Assembly: GCF_010093135.1 (NCBI RefSeq)
Contig: NZ_PDWK01000014.1
Location: forward strand, 1-44,603
DNA from: Pseudoxanthomonas taiwanensis
GTDB lineage: Bacteria > Pseudomonadota > Gammaproteobacteria > Xanthomonadales > Xanthomonadaceae
Length of the DNA stretch: 44,603 nucleotides
Direction: 5' to 3'
The notes under the pieces are model-generated. The model had not been told where the DNA came from and did no database searches. It saw only the letters and a program-made list of their open reading frames with translations. This document shows, one piece after another, positions 21,294-30,597 of the stretch. Numbering within the stretch: the first letter of the stretch is position 1; every line of letters begins with the position of its first letter. Made by a program: the position numbers and the translations under genes.

Positions 21294-22019
21294 TCAGAAG
21301 CCGCGGCAGCCCAGCGCGGCCAGCGGGCCGTGCAGCGCCGGCACCTGCATCAGCCAGGGCGCGGCGATGGTCAGCAGGCCGGCGCCCAGCACCAGCACGG
21401 CCAGCACGGTGCGCAGGGCCGGGCGCTGCAGCCAGCGCACCAGGCGCGCGCCGGTCCAGGTCAGCGGCAGCATCACCGGCAGCGTGCCCAGGCCGAAGGC
21501 GGCCATGACCAGCGCGCCGCCTGACGCACCGGCCTGCAGCCAGGCCACGGTCAGCAGGCCCAGGCTCAGGCCGCAGGGCATCCAGCCCCACAGCACGCCC
21601 AGGCCCAGCCGCTTCCAGGCGCGGTCGGCCGGCAGCAGGCGCCCGCGCAGGGGCTGCAGCCAGCGCCAGGCCTGGATGCCCGGGCGGGCCAGCAGGTCGA
21701 GGCGGCCGCCCCGGTCCAGCAGGCGCAGGGCCACCAGCACCAGGGCCACGCCTGCGGCCATGCGCAGGCCCAGGGCCAGGGACTCGATGCGCAGCAGGCG
21801 CAGTACGCCCCCGCCCAGGCCACCGACCGCGGCGCCGGCCAGCACGTAGCCGCCGATCCGGCCCAGGTTGGCCTGCCAGGCCACCGTGCCCGGCGCGCCC
21901 GGTGCCATGGCGTGGAAGCCGGTGGCGATGCCGCCGCACATCACCGTGCAGTGCAGGCCGCCGAGCAGCCCGGCGGTGAGTGCCGCCAGCAGGGTGGGCA
22001 GGTCGACGGCCAGGCTCAT
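21294..22019 (-). CDS. Sulfite exporter TauE/SafE-like membrane protein of the cco cluster
   Basis: A 241-residue protein with about six membrane helices. Features are GGLHCTVMCGG near the N-terminus, with two cysteines in the first helix, and GWMPCGLSLGLL later. These Cys-containing helices typify the DsbD/CcdA-like branch (COG2836) that often follows ccoS. Its role in cbb3 maturation is inferred from position; copper or thiol handling is plausible, sulfite export unproven. Its ATG overlaps the ccoS stop (ATGA). Confidence 0.82.
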   Translation of the reverse strand: MSLAVDLPTLLAALTAGLLGGLHCTVMCGGIATGFHAMAPGAPGTVAWQANLGRIGGYVLAGAAVGGLGGGVLRLLRIESLALGLRMAAGVALVLVALRLLDRGGRLDLLARPGIQAWRWLQPLRGRLLPADRAWKRLGLGVLWGWMPCGLSLGLLTVAWLQAGASGGALVMAAFGLGTLPVMLPLTWTGARLVRWLQRPALRTVLAVLVLGAGLLTIAAPWLMQVPALHGPLAALGCRGF

Positions 22020-22204
22020 GGCGCCGGTGGCGGTCCCTTGCGGTCGGCGGGCTGCGGCGCGGGGCGGTCGTCGTCCTCAAGGATGTCCAGGGCCGGGGTG
22101 TCCAGGTCGTCGAACTGGCCGCCCTTGACCGCCCACACCAACGCGGCCACGGCGATGCCCAGCAGCACCAGGCTGATCGGGATCAGCATCAGCAGGATGG
22201 TCAT
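22016..22204 (-). CDS. ccoS: cbb3 oxidase assembly protein CcoS
   Basis: A 62-residue protein with one N-terminal membrane helix (about 3-26) followed by the family signature GGQFDDLDTPALDILEDD. CcoS is needed to insert cofactors into CcoN. It overlaps ccoI upstream and the TauE/SafE-like gene downstream by ATGA, indicating translational coupling. The Pro-rich tail is longer than in many homologues. Confidence 0.92.
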   Translation of the reverse strand: MTILLMLIPISLVLLGIAVAALVWAVKGGQFDDLDTPALDILEDDDRPAPQPADRKGPPPAP

Positions 22205-24663
22205 GCGCGCGTCTCCGTGGGGGCCAGGGCGGGGCCCCCATCATGCCGCGCGCCCGGCGTGGCCGGGCGTGACAGGCGCAGCGCGTTGACCGTCACCACC
22301 AGCGAGGAGGCGGCCATGCCCAACGCGGCCAGCCACGGGGTGACCAGGCCGGCGGCCGCCAGCGGGATGGCCAGCACGTTGTAGGCTGCCGCCCAGGCCA
22401 GGTTCTGGCGGATGATGCGACGGGTGCGGCGCGCCAGATCCACGGCCGCCGGGATGCGCAGCAGACCCTCGCCGGTGGTCACCAGATCGGCCGCGCGGTG
22501 CGCCAGCGAGGCGCCGCCGCCCATGGCGATGGACACGTCGGCGCCGGCCAGCACCGGGGCGTCGTTGAGGCCGTCGCCGACCATGGCCACGATCCGGCCT
22601 TCGGCCTGCAGCCGGCGCACCAGGGCCAGCTTGTCCTCCGGCGACTGCCGGGCGTGCAGGCTGTCCAGGCCCAGCGGGGCGGCCAGGCGCTGCACCGCGG
22701 CCCGGCCGTCGCCGCTGGCCAGGTGCAGGCGCAGGCCCAGGGCACGCAGCGCGGCCAGCGCCGGGACGGCGTCCGGGCGGGTGCGCTCCTCCAGCACGAA
22801 GCGGGCCACTGCCTGCCCGCCGTCGCCCAGCCACAGGGCGCCGTCGTCCTCGCGGCCGGCGGCGAAGTCGGCCCGGCCCAGACGCCAGGGGCGGCCGCCG
22901 ACCAGGCCCTGCCCGCCGCGCCCGGGCACGGGCTCCACGCCGGCCGCCGCCGGCGTCGTGGCCACGGCCGCGAAGGCCGCCGCCAGTGGATGGCCGGAAT
23001 CGCGTTCCAGCGCGGCGGCGATGCCCAGCACGGCGGCCTGGTCCAGTGCCGGGTCCAGTACCTCGACCGCAGCCAGCCTCGGGCGGCCGTCGCTGAGGGT
23101 GCCGGTCTTGTCGAACACCACGTCGGTGACGCGGGCCAGGGTGTCCACCGCGTCCGGGCGCATGGCCAGCAGGCCGATCCGCGCCAGCGCGCCGTGCGCG
23201 GCTGCCAGGGCCGCCGGCACCGACAGCGACAGCGCGCAGGGGCAGCTGATCACCAGCAGGGCCAGGGTCACCTCCAGGGCGCGTTCGGGCTGCCAGTGCC
23301 TCCAGCCGGCGAACACCAGCACGGTCACCGGCAGCAGCGAGAGCACGAAGCGGCTGCCGATGCGGTCGGCGATGCGGGCCAGGCGCGGGCGGTGGGCCTG
23401 GGCCTGTTCGACCAGGCGCGCCAGCTGCGACAGGCGGGTGGCGGTGCCGGTGCAGGTCACGCGCAGGCGCGCCGGCCGTTCGCGGCAAACCGTGCCGGCG
23501 TACACCGGCTCGCCGGGCAGCTTGCGCACCGGGGCCGATTCGCCGGTCAGCAGCGCCTCCTCGAACCAGGCCTCATCGCCCGGGCCGTCGCCCAGCAGCA
23601 CGCCGTCGGCCGGCACCGCCTCGCCGGCGGCCACGCAGGCCACGTCGCCGGCCGCCAGCGCGGCCAGCGGCACGGTCTCGCGGCGACCGTCGGGCAGCTG
23701 CCGGGTGGCGAAGGCCGGGCGCGCACGCGCCAGCGCGTCCACCTGGGCGCTGGCCCCCGCGCGCGCGCGCTGCCCGAGCAGGCGCGCGGCCAGCAGCAGG
23801 AACCCGAACATCACCGCCGCGTCGTACCAGACGTGCGGGCCGCCGCGGATGGTCTCCACCAGGCTGGCCAGGTAGGCCAGCAGGGTGGAGCCGGCGATCA
23901 GCACGTCCATGCCCAGGCGGCGCTCGCGCAGCTCGCGCGCCGCGCCGGCCAGGAACGGCCAGCCGGAGTAGAACACCACCGGTGTGCACAGCAGGAAGGT
24001 CAGCCAGCGGAAGAAGTCGCGCGTGGCCGCCGGCATGGTGTTGTCGAAGTCCAGGTACAGCGCCTCGGCCATCATCATCGCCTGCAGCGTGCCCAGGCCC
24101 GCGATGCCCAGGCGCAGCAGCCAGCGGCGGCGCTCGCGCGTGCGCGCCCGCTCCAGCGCCTCGCTGCCGGCCAGGTAGGGCCGGTAGCCGAGCATGGCCA
24201 GGCGCCGCAGTGGCGCCGACAGGGCGGTGCGCTGCGGGTCCCAGACGATGCGGATGCGGCCGGTGACGGCGTTGGCGCTGCAGTCCACCACGCCCGGCTC
24301 GCGTGCCAGGGCGCGGTCGATCAGCCAGGCGCAGGCGGCGCAGCGCATGCCGTCGGTCAGCAGTGTGATCTCGCGGCCGCCCTCGACCTGGCGGCTGTGC
24401 TCGGCCTGCACGTCGGCGCGGTCCCACACCGCCAGGTCGGGCAGGTCCTCGCCGACCCGGCCGGCGGCGGCGCTGCGCAGGCGGTAGTAGCCATCCAGGT
24501 TGGCCTGGGCGATCCATTCGGCCGCTGCGGCGCAGCCCTGGCAGCAGAACAGGCGCGCCTGCCCGCCGACCTCCAGGCGGACGGGCTGCGCCGGCAGCGC
24601 TTCGCCACAGTGGTGGCAGTGCCCCGCGCCGGGGCCTGCCGGCACGGCCGGCGCCGCAGCCAT
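22201..24663 (-). CDS. ccoI: Copper-translocating P1B-type ATPase CcoI
   Basis: An 820-residue inner-membrane pump that exports copper for the cbb3 oxidase. The N-terminal Cys-rich metal-binding domain has CHHCG (16-20) and CCQGC (40-44). The HMA domain follows with GMRCAAC (C108, C111). Later come the membrane CPC motif (474-476), the phosphorylation site DKTGT (D518), TGES, GHP and GDGLNDAP. ATG 24663 is used; the frame runs further upstream without recognisable sequence. It lies 5 bp after ccoH and overlaps ccoS. Confidence 0.95.
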   Translation of the reverse strand: MAAAPAVPAGPGAGHCHHCGEALPAQPVRLEVGGQARLFCCQGCAAAAEWIAQANLDGYYRLRSAAAGRVGEDLPDLAVWDRADVQAEHSRQVEGGREITLLTDGMRCAACAWLIDRALAREPGVVDCSANAVTGRIRIVWDPQRTALSAPLRRLAMLGYRPYLAGSEALERARTRERRRWLLRLGIAGLGTLQAMMMAEALYLDFDNTMPAATRDFFRWLTFLLCTPVVFYSGWPFLAGAARELRERRLGMDVLIAGSTLLAYLASLVETIRGGPHVWYDAAVMFGFLLLAARLLGQRARAGASAQVDALARARPAFATRQLPDGRRETVPLAALAAGDVACVAAGEAVPADGVLLGDGPGDEAWFEEALLTGESAPVRKLPGEPVYAGTVCRERPARLRVTCTGTATRLSQLARLVEQAQAHRPRLARIADRIGSRFVLSLLPVTVLVFAGWRHWQPERALEVTLALLVISCPCALSLSVPAALAAAHGALARIGLLAMRPDAVDTLARVTDVVFDKTGTLSDGRPRLAAVEVLDPALDQAAVLGIAAALERDSGHPLAAAFAAVATTPAAAGVEPVPGRGGQGLVGGRPWRLGRADFAAGREDDGALWLGDGGQAVARFVLEERTRPDAVPALAALRALGLRLHLASGDGRAAVQRLAAPLGLDSLHARQSPEDKLALVRRLQAEGRIVAMVGDGLNDAPVLAGADVSIAMGGGASLAHRAADLVTTGEGLLRIPAAVDLARRTRRIIRQNLAWAAAYNVLAIPLAAAGLVTPWLAALGMAASSLVVTVNALRLSRPATPGARHDGGPALAPTETRA

Positions 24664-24668
24664 GGCGG

Positions 24669-25184
24669 TCAGCGGCCGTTGCCCAGCGAGGGCGCCAGGC
24701 GCGCGGCGTGCTGGCCCTTGGGCAGGCGGCCCTGGAGGCGCCAGCTGCCGTCGGCCGGGCGCAGGCGCGCGACCCAGTCGTGCGAGCCGTCCACGGCCTG
24801 CGCCACGCGCCATCCGGGACCGGCCGGCTGCAGCTCCAGGTGCAGGTCCTCGGCCTGGCGGGTGGGGTGCTCCAGGTCCAGGCGCAGCGCGACGCCGGTG
24901 TCGAAACGGCCGGTGGCCGGCAGCACCTCGACGATGCCGTCCTCCACGCGCAGCACCGCGCTCAGGCCCAGCTTCCTGGCGGCCGCGTCCGGGCCCAGGT
25001 CGGCGGTCTGGATCTGCGAGACGCGCCGCACCGGATCGGAGACGGCGTCGGCGCCGCCTGAACGCACCGCCACCACCACCAGCCCCACGCCGGCCACGAT
25101 GGCCAGCAGGGGCAGCCCGACGACCAGCCACATCACCGGGTTGCGCCAGGCGGAAGGATGCTTGTGGGGCTCGGGGGTGTTCAT
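24669..25184 (-). CDS. ccoH: cbb3 oxidase assembly protein CcoH (FixH family)
   Basis: A 171-residue protein with one N-terminal membrane helix (about 16-40, NPVMWLVVGLPLLAIVAGVGLVVVA split by charge) and a periplasmic domain. The family is FixH/CcoH, which contacts CcoN during assembly. It is larger than rhizobial FixH and weakly conserved, so the assignment also rests on its place between ccoG and ccoI. Its start overlaps the ccoG stop. Confidence 0.85.
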   Translation of the reverse strand: MNTPEPHKHPSAWRNPVMWLVVGLPLLAIVAGVGLVVVAVRSGGADAVSDPVRRVSQIQTADLGPDAAARKLGLSAVLRVEDGIVEVLPATGRFDTGVALRLDLEHPTRQAEDLHLELQPAGPGWRVAQAVDGSHDWVARLRPADGSWRLQGRLPKGQHAARLAPSLGNGR

Positions 25185-26731
25185 GGGGTCGGTCCGAAGA
25201 AGCTGCTCTCGATGATGCGCCGTTCGCGGCCGTCCTGGCTCTCGATCACGAAGCGGATCTCCCGGCGCGGGGCGCCGCCGGCCTGGCCGGTCACGGTCAC
25301 CGGCACCGGCACCACCTCCTCCGGACCGGCGGCGACCTCGGTGCGGCCGGCCAGCTGCAGCCCGGCGCCGGCCGGCTCCAGGCTGATGCGGTAGACCTGC
25401 GGCTGCTGGCTCTTGTTGGCCAGCTTGAGGGTGTAGTGGTTCTCGATGCGGCCGTCGTCCAGCTGCTGGTACAGCGCGTTGCGGTCACGCAGCACCTCGG
25501 CGATCAGCTCGCTGCGGTGGGTCACGCCCCACACCCACACCGTGCACAGGGCCAGCAGCACCAGGCCGTAGACCAGCACGCGCGGCCGCAGGATGCGGCT
25601 GGGCTTGCCGTCGATGCTGTTCTGGGTGGCGTAACGGATCAGACCGCGCGGGTAGCCCACCTTCCGCATCACCTCGTCGCAGGCGTCGATGCAGGCGCCG
25701 CAGGCGATGCACTCGTACTGCAGGCCGTTGCGGATGTCGATCCCGGTCGGGCACACCTGCACGCAGATGGTGCAGTCGATGCAGTCGCCCAGCTCCTCGG
25801 GCTTGAACCTGGGCAGTGGCTCGGGCTTCTCGCCGGTGCCCAGCAGGTTGATGGTGCCGCGCGCCTGGGCGCGGTTGTCGGCCGCGGTCGGGTGGGCGGT
25901 GGCGCGGAACACGTAGTCGTAGGCGGTCTGCGGGTCGAGCAGGCCGCGGGCGCGCTCCAGCACGCTCGGCAGGCCGCGCTTGCGCGGGCCGCGCGGCTCG
26001 CCGCGCATCGGGTCGTAGGCGATCAGCAGGGTGTTGCGGTCGAACATCGCGCTCTGGAAGCGCGCGTACGGGCACATGTACTTGCACACCTGCTCGCGCA
26101 GGAAGCCGGCATTGCCCCAGGTGGCGAAGGCGTAGAAGAACACCCAGAAGGTCTCCCAGCCGCCCAGCTCCCACGGGACGATGCGCGAACCCAGGTCGCG
26201 GATCGGGGTGAAGAAGCCGACGAAGGTGAAGCCGGTCCACAGGGCGAAGGCCACCCACAGGACGTGCTTGGCGCCCTTGCGCAGGATCTTCTCCCGGTTC
26301 CAGGGGCCGGCGTCCAGCTTCATGCGCTTGGGCCGGTCACCCTCGGTCCAGCGCTCCATCCACAGGAACACCTCGGTCCAGACCGTCTGCGGGCAGGCGT
26401 AGCCGCACCACAGGCGCCCGGCCAGGGCGGTGAAGAAGAACAGCGAGAAGGCGGCGATGATCAGCAGCAGGGCCAGGAACAGGAAGTCCTGCGGCCAGAA
26501 CGCCAGGCCGAACACGTAGAACTTGCGCGCCGGCAGGTCGAACAGCACCGCCTGGCGGCCGTCCCACTCCAGCCACGGGAACAGGTAGAACATGCCCAGC
26601 AGCCACCAGACCGCGGCCACGCGCAGGCGGGCGAAGCGGCCGGAGACGTCGCGCGGATAGATCTTCCGCTCGCTGACGTAGAACGAACCGCCCTGATCGT
26701 CGACCATGGTGGCGGGGATCTGCTTGCTCAT
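25181..26731 (-). CDS. ccoG: Cupric reductase / cbb3 assembly ferredoxin CcoG
   Basis: A 516-residue membrane protein with about five helices and two [4Fe-4S] clusters (C317-IDCTIC-VQVC and C341-IACGACIDAC). CcoG reduces Cu(II) for delivery to the CuB centre. A periplasmic Ig-like C-terminal domain follows the last helix. Compared with typical CcoG (about 470 residues), there is an extra stretch at about 253-314 between GEPRGPRKRG and the ferredoxin domain. ATG 26731 follows GGGAGG. Confidence 0.95.
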   Translation of the reverse strand: MSKQIPATMVDDQGGSFYVSERKIYPRDVSGRFARLRVAAVWWLLGMFYLFPWLEWDGRQAVLFDLPARKFYVFGLAFWPQDFLFLALLLIIAAFSLFFFTALAGRLWCGYACPQTVWTEVFLWMERWTEGDRPKRMKLDAGPWNREKILRKGAKHVLWVAFALWTGFTFVGFFTPIRDLGSRIVPWELGGWETFWVFFYAFATWGNAGFLREQVCKYMCPYARFQSAMFDRNTLLIAYDPMRGEPRGPRKRGLPSVLERARGLLDPQTAYDYVFRATAHPTAADNRAQARGTINLLGTGEKPEPLPRFKPEELGDCIDCTICVQVCPTGIDIRNGLQYECIACGACIDACDEVMRKVGYPRGLIRYATQNSIDGKPSRILRPRVLVYGLVLLALCTVWVWGVTHRSELIAEVLRDRNALYQQLDDGRIENHYTLKLANKSQQPQVYRISLEPAGAGLQLAGRTEVAAGPEEVVPVPVTVTGQAGGAPRREIRFVIESQDGRERRIIESSFFGPTP

Positions 26732-26934
26732 GCCGGCCTCCCGTGGCGCGCGGCACGGCGGAACGGGCGGTGACGGCAGGTGGAACGATCAACAGTCATG
26801 GCGATGGCTTCGCCGGAGGGCCGGCGTGCGTGTGGGGGGGACGCGCGGGGCGGACCGCCGCGACATCCAAGTATCCGTTCCCCGCGCGGGCGCCAAAAGC
26901 GACAGATTGTCCCAGGCGCCGGGCGCGTGGCCCC
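26732..26934 (-). promoter_or_regulatory. Gap inside the cco cluster with possible ccoG promoter
   Basis: This 203-bp interval is the only sizeable break in the cco gene series. On the minus strand a GATACT (26870-26875) could be a -10 element, but no good -35 lies at the right distance. A lone TTGAT half-site occurs nearer ccoG without its partner. An internal promoter for ccoGHIS is possible but weakly supported. Confidence 0.3.
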
Positions 26935-27231
26935 TCAGTCGGGCGGGAGCGGACGGTTGAAGCGGCTGGCGGGCCTCAGCAGGATCCAGGTGAACAGGCT
27001 GGAGGAGGCGGTGGCCAGCCAGAACACGAAAAAGCCCAGCGTGTAGCCGAGCTCCCGGGTCATGGGCAGGTTGGGGAAGGTCAGGTCGCGCAGGGCCAGC
27101 GGGTCGACGAAGGCGAAGAACACCATCGTCGCCACGCCGGCCGCGAAGAAGCTCGGCCAGGCGATGGCCCCCACGCGCCACACGAGTGGGCGTGGGGGGT
27201 GGTCGATCCTGGACTCGCCGTGGTCGCTCAC
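26935..27231 (-). CDS. Small two-helix membrane protein of the cco operon, unknown
   Basis: A 98-residue protein. A hydrophilic, His-containing N-terminus (HGESRIDHPPRP) precedes two hydrophobic helices (about 24-44 and 63-85) and a short Arg/Pro tail. The GTG start overlaps the ccoP stop as GTGA, so it is translated with the oxidase subunits. I do not recognise a named family. Its position suggests an accessory subunit or assembly factor of the cbb3 oxidase. Confidence 0.75.
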   Translation of the reverse strand: MSDHGESRIDHPPRPLVWRVGAIAWPSFFAAGVATMVFFAFVDPLALRDLTFPNLPMTRELGYTLGFFVFWLATASSSLFTWILLRPASRFNRPLPPD

Positions 27232-28166
27232 TGCGCCCCCGAGGCTTCCTTGGAACCGTCCCGATTATGCGACAGGGACCAGACGTATGCACCCACCAGG
27301 CGGGCGCGGGTCTCGCCCAGGCGTTCGCGGTGGGCCGGCATGCTGCCGTGGCGGCCTTCGGTGATGGTCTTGTACAGGCTCTCGCGGCTGCTGCCGTACA
27401 TCCAGTAGTTGTCGGTCAGGTCCGGGGCGCCCAGCTCCTGGTTGCCCTTGCCGTCGATGCCGTGGCAGGCCACGCACACGCCCTCGTACAGCTTCTTGCC
27501 CTGGGCCGCCAGGAAGTCGCCCTGCATGGCCTCCGGGTTGGACAGGGTGCGCACGTAGGCGATCACGTAGTTCACCGCCTCCGGGCCGCCCATGCCGGTC
27601 AGCACCTCGCCCCACGGCGGCATCACGCCCTCGCGGCCGTCGAGGATGGTGGCCAGGATCTGCTCCGGCTCGCCGCCCCAGTGCCAGATGTCGTCGGTCA
27701 GGTTCGGGTAGCCCACCGCGCCCTGGCCGGCCGAGCCGTGGCACACCGCACAGGTGTTGGCGAAGATCGAACGGCCCAGCTCGACGGCCTTCGGATCGGA
27801 GGCCAGCTGGTCGATCGGCTTGCCGGCGTACGGCTTGAAGGTCTGCTCCAGGCGGGCGTCCCACACCGCCTTCTGCTCGGCGTGCTCCTTCTGCGAGGTC
27901 CAGCCGCTGAAGCCGGGGATGCCGCCCAGGCCGCCGTACCAGAAGAAGTACACGATCGCGAAGACGATGGTGATGTAGAACAGGTTGATCCACCACCTGG
28001 GCAGCGGCTTGTTGTACTCGGTGATGTCACCGTCCCAGGTGTGCAGCGTGTCCTCGGGCTTCGGATCGCCCGGGCGCCGGCGCGAGGTCCACCACAGCAG
28101 CCACGCGCAACCGACGATGTTCAGCGCGACCAGGGCAATGACGTACCACGTCCATCCCATGCTCAT
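27228..28166 (-). CDS. ccoP: cbb3 cytochrome c oxidase subunit III (di-heme cytochrome c)
   Basis: A 312-residue electron-entry subunit. Two N-terminal membrane helices (about 5-26 and 59-79) are followed by two cytochrome c domains with CAVCH (139-143) and CVACH (231-235) and the methionines needed for heme ligation. ITEYNKPLPRWW is a CcoP signature. Its start overlaps the ccoQ stop. Confidence 0.97.
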   Translation of the reverse strand: MSMGWTWYVIALVALNIVGCAWLLWWTSRRRPGDPKPEDTLHTWDGDITEYNKPLPRWWINLFYITIVFAIVYFFWYGGLGGIPGFSGWTSQKEHAEQKAVWDARLEQTFKPYAGKPIDQLASDPKAVELGRSIFANTCAVCHGSAGQGAVGYPNLTDDIWHWGGEPEQILATILDGREGVMPPWGEVLTGMGGPEAVNYVIAYVRTLSNPEAMQGDFLAAQGKKLYEGVCVACHGIDGKGNQELGAPDLTDNYWMYGSSRESLYKTITEGRHGSMPAHRERLGETRARLVGAYVWSLSHNRDGSKEASGAQ

Positions 28167-28321
28167 GCGCGGTTCTCCCCAATGTTGCCCTGATGCCGGT
28201 CTTCTTCGAGCGGCAGGCGCGCCGCGGCATCAAACTCGGTCCTGCGTGCCGGGCTCCAGGCCCAGATCCAGCCGCCGATGAACAGCACCAGCAGCAGCGC
28301 GGTCACGATTCCGGAGATCAT
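28163..28321 (-). CDS. ccoQ: cbb3 oxidase subunit IV (CcoQ)
   Basis: A 52-residue protein: one membrane helix (about 3-22, [20 protein letters not shown]) followed by a charged tail with [16 protein letters not shown], typical of CcoQ/FixQ. ATG 28321 overlaps the ccoO stop and its own stop overlaps ccoP. Confidence 0.92.
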   Translation of the reverse strand: MISGIVTALLLVLFIGGWIWAWSPARRTEFDAAARLPLEEDRHQGNIGENRA

Positions 28322-28947
28322 TGCTGGCCCCCCTTGGGCGCGGCGCGGCCCAGCCCCTGCAGGTAGGCGACCACGGCGTCCAGCTCGGTCTTGCCCTCGA
28401 GCTCGGCCGGCGCCTGCTCGATCTGCTCCTCGCTGTACGGATGGCCCAGCTTCTTCAGGGCCTTCATGCGGTTGGCCACCGTCTGCCCGTCGACCTTGTT
28501 CTCGGCCAGCCACGGGAAGGACGGCATGTTGGACTCGGGCACCACGTCGCGCGGGTTGATCAGGTGGACGCGGTGCCAGTCGTCCGAGTAGCGGCCGCCG
28601 ACGCGGGCCAGGTCCGGGCCGGTACGCTTGGAGCCCCACTGGAACGGGCGGTCGTAGACCGACTCGCCGGCCAGCGAGTAGTGGCCGTAGCGCTCGGACT
28701 CGAAGCGCAGGGTTCGGACCATCTGCGAGTGGCAGTTGTAGCAGCCCTCGCGGACGTAGATATCGCGGCCGGCCAGCTCGAGCGCCGGGTAGGGTTCCAC
28801 GCCCTCCAGCGGCTCGATGGCCTCGGCCTGGAACATCAGCGGCACGATCTCCGCCAGGCCGCCGAAGGACACGGCCACCGCGATCAGCGCGGCCATGAGG
28901 CCGACGTTCTTCTCGACTTTAGCGTGCGGGTTCTGGTTGTCGCTCAT
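28318..28947 (-). CDS. ccoO: cbb3 oxidase subunit II (mono-heme cytochrome c)
   Basis: A 209-residue membrane-anchored cytochrome c. The N-terminal anchor helix is about 17-37, the heme motif CYNCH is at 69-73, and the distal methionine lies in [13 protein letters not shown]. The conserved [20 protein letters not shown] block is typical. It lies 15 bp after ccoN. Confidence 0.97.
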   Translation of the reverse strand: MSDNQNPHAKVEKNVGLMAALIAVAVSFGGLAEIVPLMFQAEAIEPLEGVEPYPALELAGRDIYVREGCYNCHSQMVRTLRFESERYGHYSLAGESVYDRPFQWGSKRTGPDLARVGGRYSDDWHRVHLINPRDVVPESNMPSFPWLAENKVDGQTVANRMKALKKLGHPYSEEQIEQAPAELEGKTELDAVVAYLQGLGRAAPKGGQQ

Positions 28948-28962
28948 GGTATTCCTTCCTCC

Positions 28963-30402
28963 TCAGGCGCGCGCTTCGGAGGCTTCGACGGGCAGCACGG
29001 GCTGCGGGGCAATGGCCTGGGCGCTGCGGTAGGTACGCCAGACGTTCCAGGCCATCACGCCCATGCCGGCCAGCACCAGCACGCCGCCGCCGAGGCGGAT
29101 CAGGTAGTACGGGTAGGTGGCGTTCAGCGACTCGACGAAGCTGTAGGTCAGCGTGCCGTCGGGGTTGGTGGCGCGCCACATCAGGCCCTGCATCACGCCG
29201 GCGATCCACATCGAGGCGATGTACAGGACCACACCGCCGGTGTGCAGCCAGAAGTGCAGGTCCACGGCCTTGACCGAGAACATCTGCTCGCGGCCCAGCA
29301 GGCGCGGCAGCAGCGAGTAGATCGAGCCGATCGAGATCATCGCCACCCAGCCCAGGGCGCCGGCGTGCACGTGGCCGACGGTCCAGTCGGTGTAGTGGGA
29401 CAGCGAGTTGACCGTCTTGATCGACATCATCGGCCCCTCGAAGGTGGCGATCATGTAGAACGAGACGGAGACGATCAGGAACTTCAGGATCGGGTCGGTG
29501 CGCAGCTTGTACCAGACACCCGACAGGGTCATGATGCCGTTGATCGCGCCGCCCCAGGACGGGGCCAGCAGGATCAGCGAGAACACCATGCCCAGCGACT
29601 GCGCCCAGTCGGGCAGCGCGGTGTACTGCAGGTGGTGCGGGCCGGCCCACATGTACACGGCGATCAGCGCCCAGAAGTGCACGATCGACAGGCGGTACGA
29701 GTAGACCGGGCGGCCGGCCTGCTTGGGCACGAAGTAGTACATCATGCCCAGGAAGCCCGCGGTCAGGAAGAAGCCCACCGCGTTGTGGCCGTACCACCAC
29801 TGCACCATCGCGTCGACCGCGCCGGCGTAGACCGGATAGGAGTGCAGGAGGCCGGTCGGCAGGGCGATGTTGTTGACGATGTGCAGCAGCGCCACCGCGA
29901 TGATGAAACTGGCGTAGAACCAGTTGGCCACGTAGATGTGCTTGACGCGGCGCTTGGCGATGGTGCCGATGAACAGCACGGCGTATGCCACCCAGACCGC
30001 GGCGATCAGCACGTCGATCGGCCAGATCAGCTCGGCGTACTCCTTGCCCTGGGTCAGGCCCAGCGGCAGGGTGATGGCGGCCAGCACGATCACCGCCTGC
30101 CAGCCCCAGAACACGAAGGCGGCCAGCTTGTCCGAGATCAGGCGGACATGGCACGTGCGCTGGACCACGTGCAGGCTGGTGGCGAACAGCGCGCAACCGC
30201 CGAAGGCGAAGATCACCGCGTTGGTGTGCAGCGGCCGCAGACGGCCGTAGCTGAGCCACGGGATGCCCTCGCCCAGCGTCGGCCAGTAGAGCTGGGCGGC
30301 GATGATCACGCCCACCAGCATGCCCACGATGCCCCAGACCACGGTCATGACCGTGAACTGGCGCACCACTTTGTCGTTATATGTCTCCTGCGCGGTCGAC
30401 AC
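28963..30402 (-). CDS. ccoN: cbb3 oxidase catalytic subunit I
   Basis: A 479-residue heme-copper oxidase subunit with about 12 helices, reducing oxygen with high affinity. CuB/heme histidines are visible in [10 protein letters not shown], the [11 protein letters not shown] pair and [14 protein letters not shown]. The start is GTG 30402 with AGGAGG eight bases upstream. It is the first gene of the ccoNOQP operon, under the FNR box at 30457-30470. Confidence 0.97.
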   Translation of the reverse strand: MSTAQETYNDKVVRQFTVMTVVWGIVGMLVGVIIAAQLYWPTLGEGIPWLSYGRLRPLHTNAVIFAFGGCALFATSLHVVQRTCHVRLISDKLAAFVFWGWQAVIVLAAITLPLGLTQGKEYAELIWPIDVLIAAVWVAYAVLFIGTIAKRRVKHIYVANWFYASFIIAVALLHIVNNIALPTGLLHSYPVYAGAVDAMVQWWYGHNAVGFFLTAGFLGMMYYFVPKQAGRPVYSYRLSIVHFWALIAVYMWAGPHHLQYTALPDWAQSLGMVFSLILLAPSWGGAINGIMTLSGVWYKLRTDPILKFLIVSVSFYMIATFEGPMMSIKTVNSLSHYTDWTVGHVHAGALGWVAMISIGSIYSLLPRLLGREQMFSVKAVDLHFWLHTGGVVLYIASMWIAGVMQGLMWRATNPDGTLTYSFVESLNATYPYYLIRLGGGVLVLAGMGVMAWNVWRTYRSAQAIAPQPVLPVEASEARA

Positions 30403-30429
30403 GTCCCTATCCTCCTGTGGATAGCGCGC

Positions 30430-30470
30430 ATCATCCGCGGCGGCCGCGAGGAAGCATTGATCCTGATCAA
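30430..30470 (-). promoter_or_regulatory. FNR/Anr box and -10 element of ccoN
   Basis: TTGATCCTGATCAA (30457-30470) is a perfect TTGAT-N4-ATCAA FNR/Anr site. On the minus strand GATGAT (30430-30435) lies downstream as a -10 element, placing the start near 30423 and the box centre at about -40.5. That is the class II activation position (-41.5). Low-oxygen induction of the cbb3 operon is the obvious reading. The box is also upstream of the divergent acyl-CoA synthetase gene at 30598. Confidence 0.85.
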
Positions 30471-30597
30471 GCTCCGCGAACCGTTCATCTGCTAACCCTT
30501 TGAATGGGGGGGTCTGTGCAACCCCGCCGGGTCACGCGCCCCGGGCGCACCAGACCTGGTATCACCTCCCAGTGAGACGAGAGACCGAGCCGCGCCG

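Noticed and set aside
26780-26800. FNR site upstream of ccoG
   Set aside because: Only one TTGAT half-site (minus strand) is present; the partner half is CCACC.
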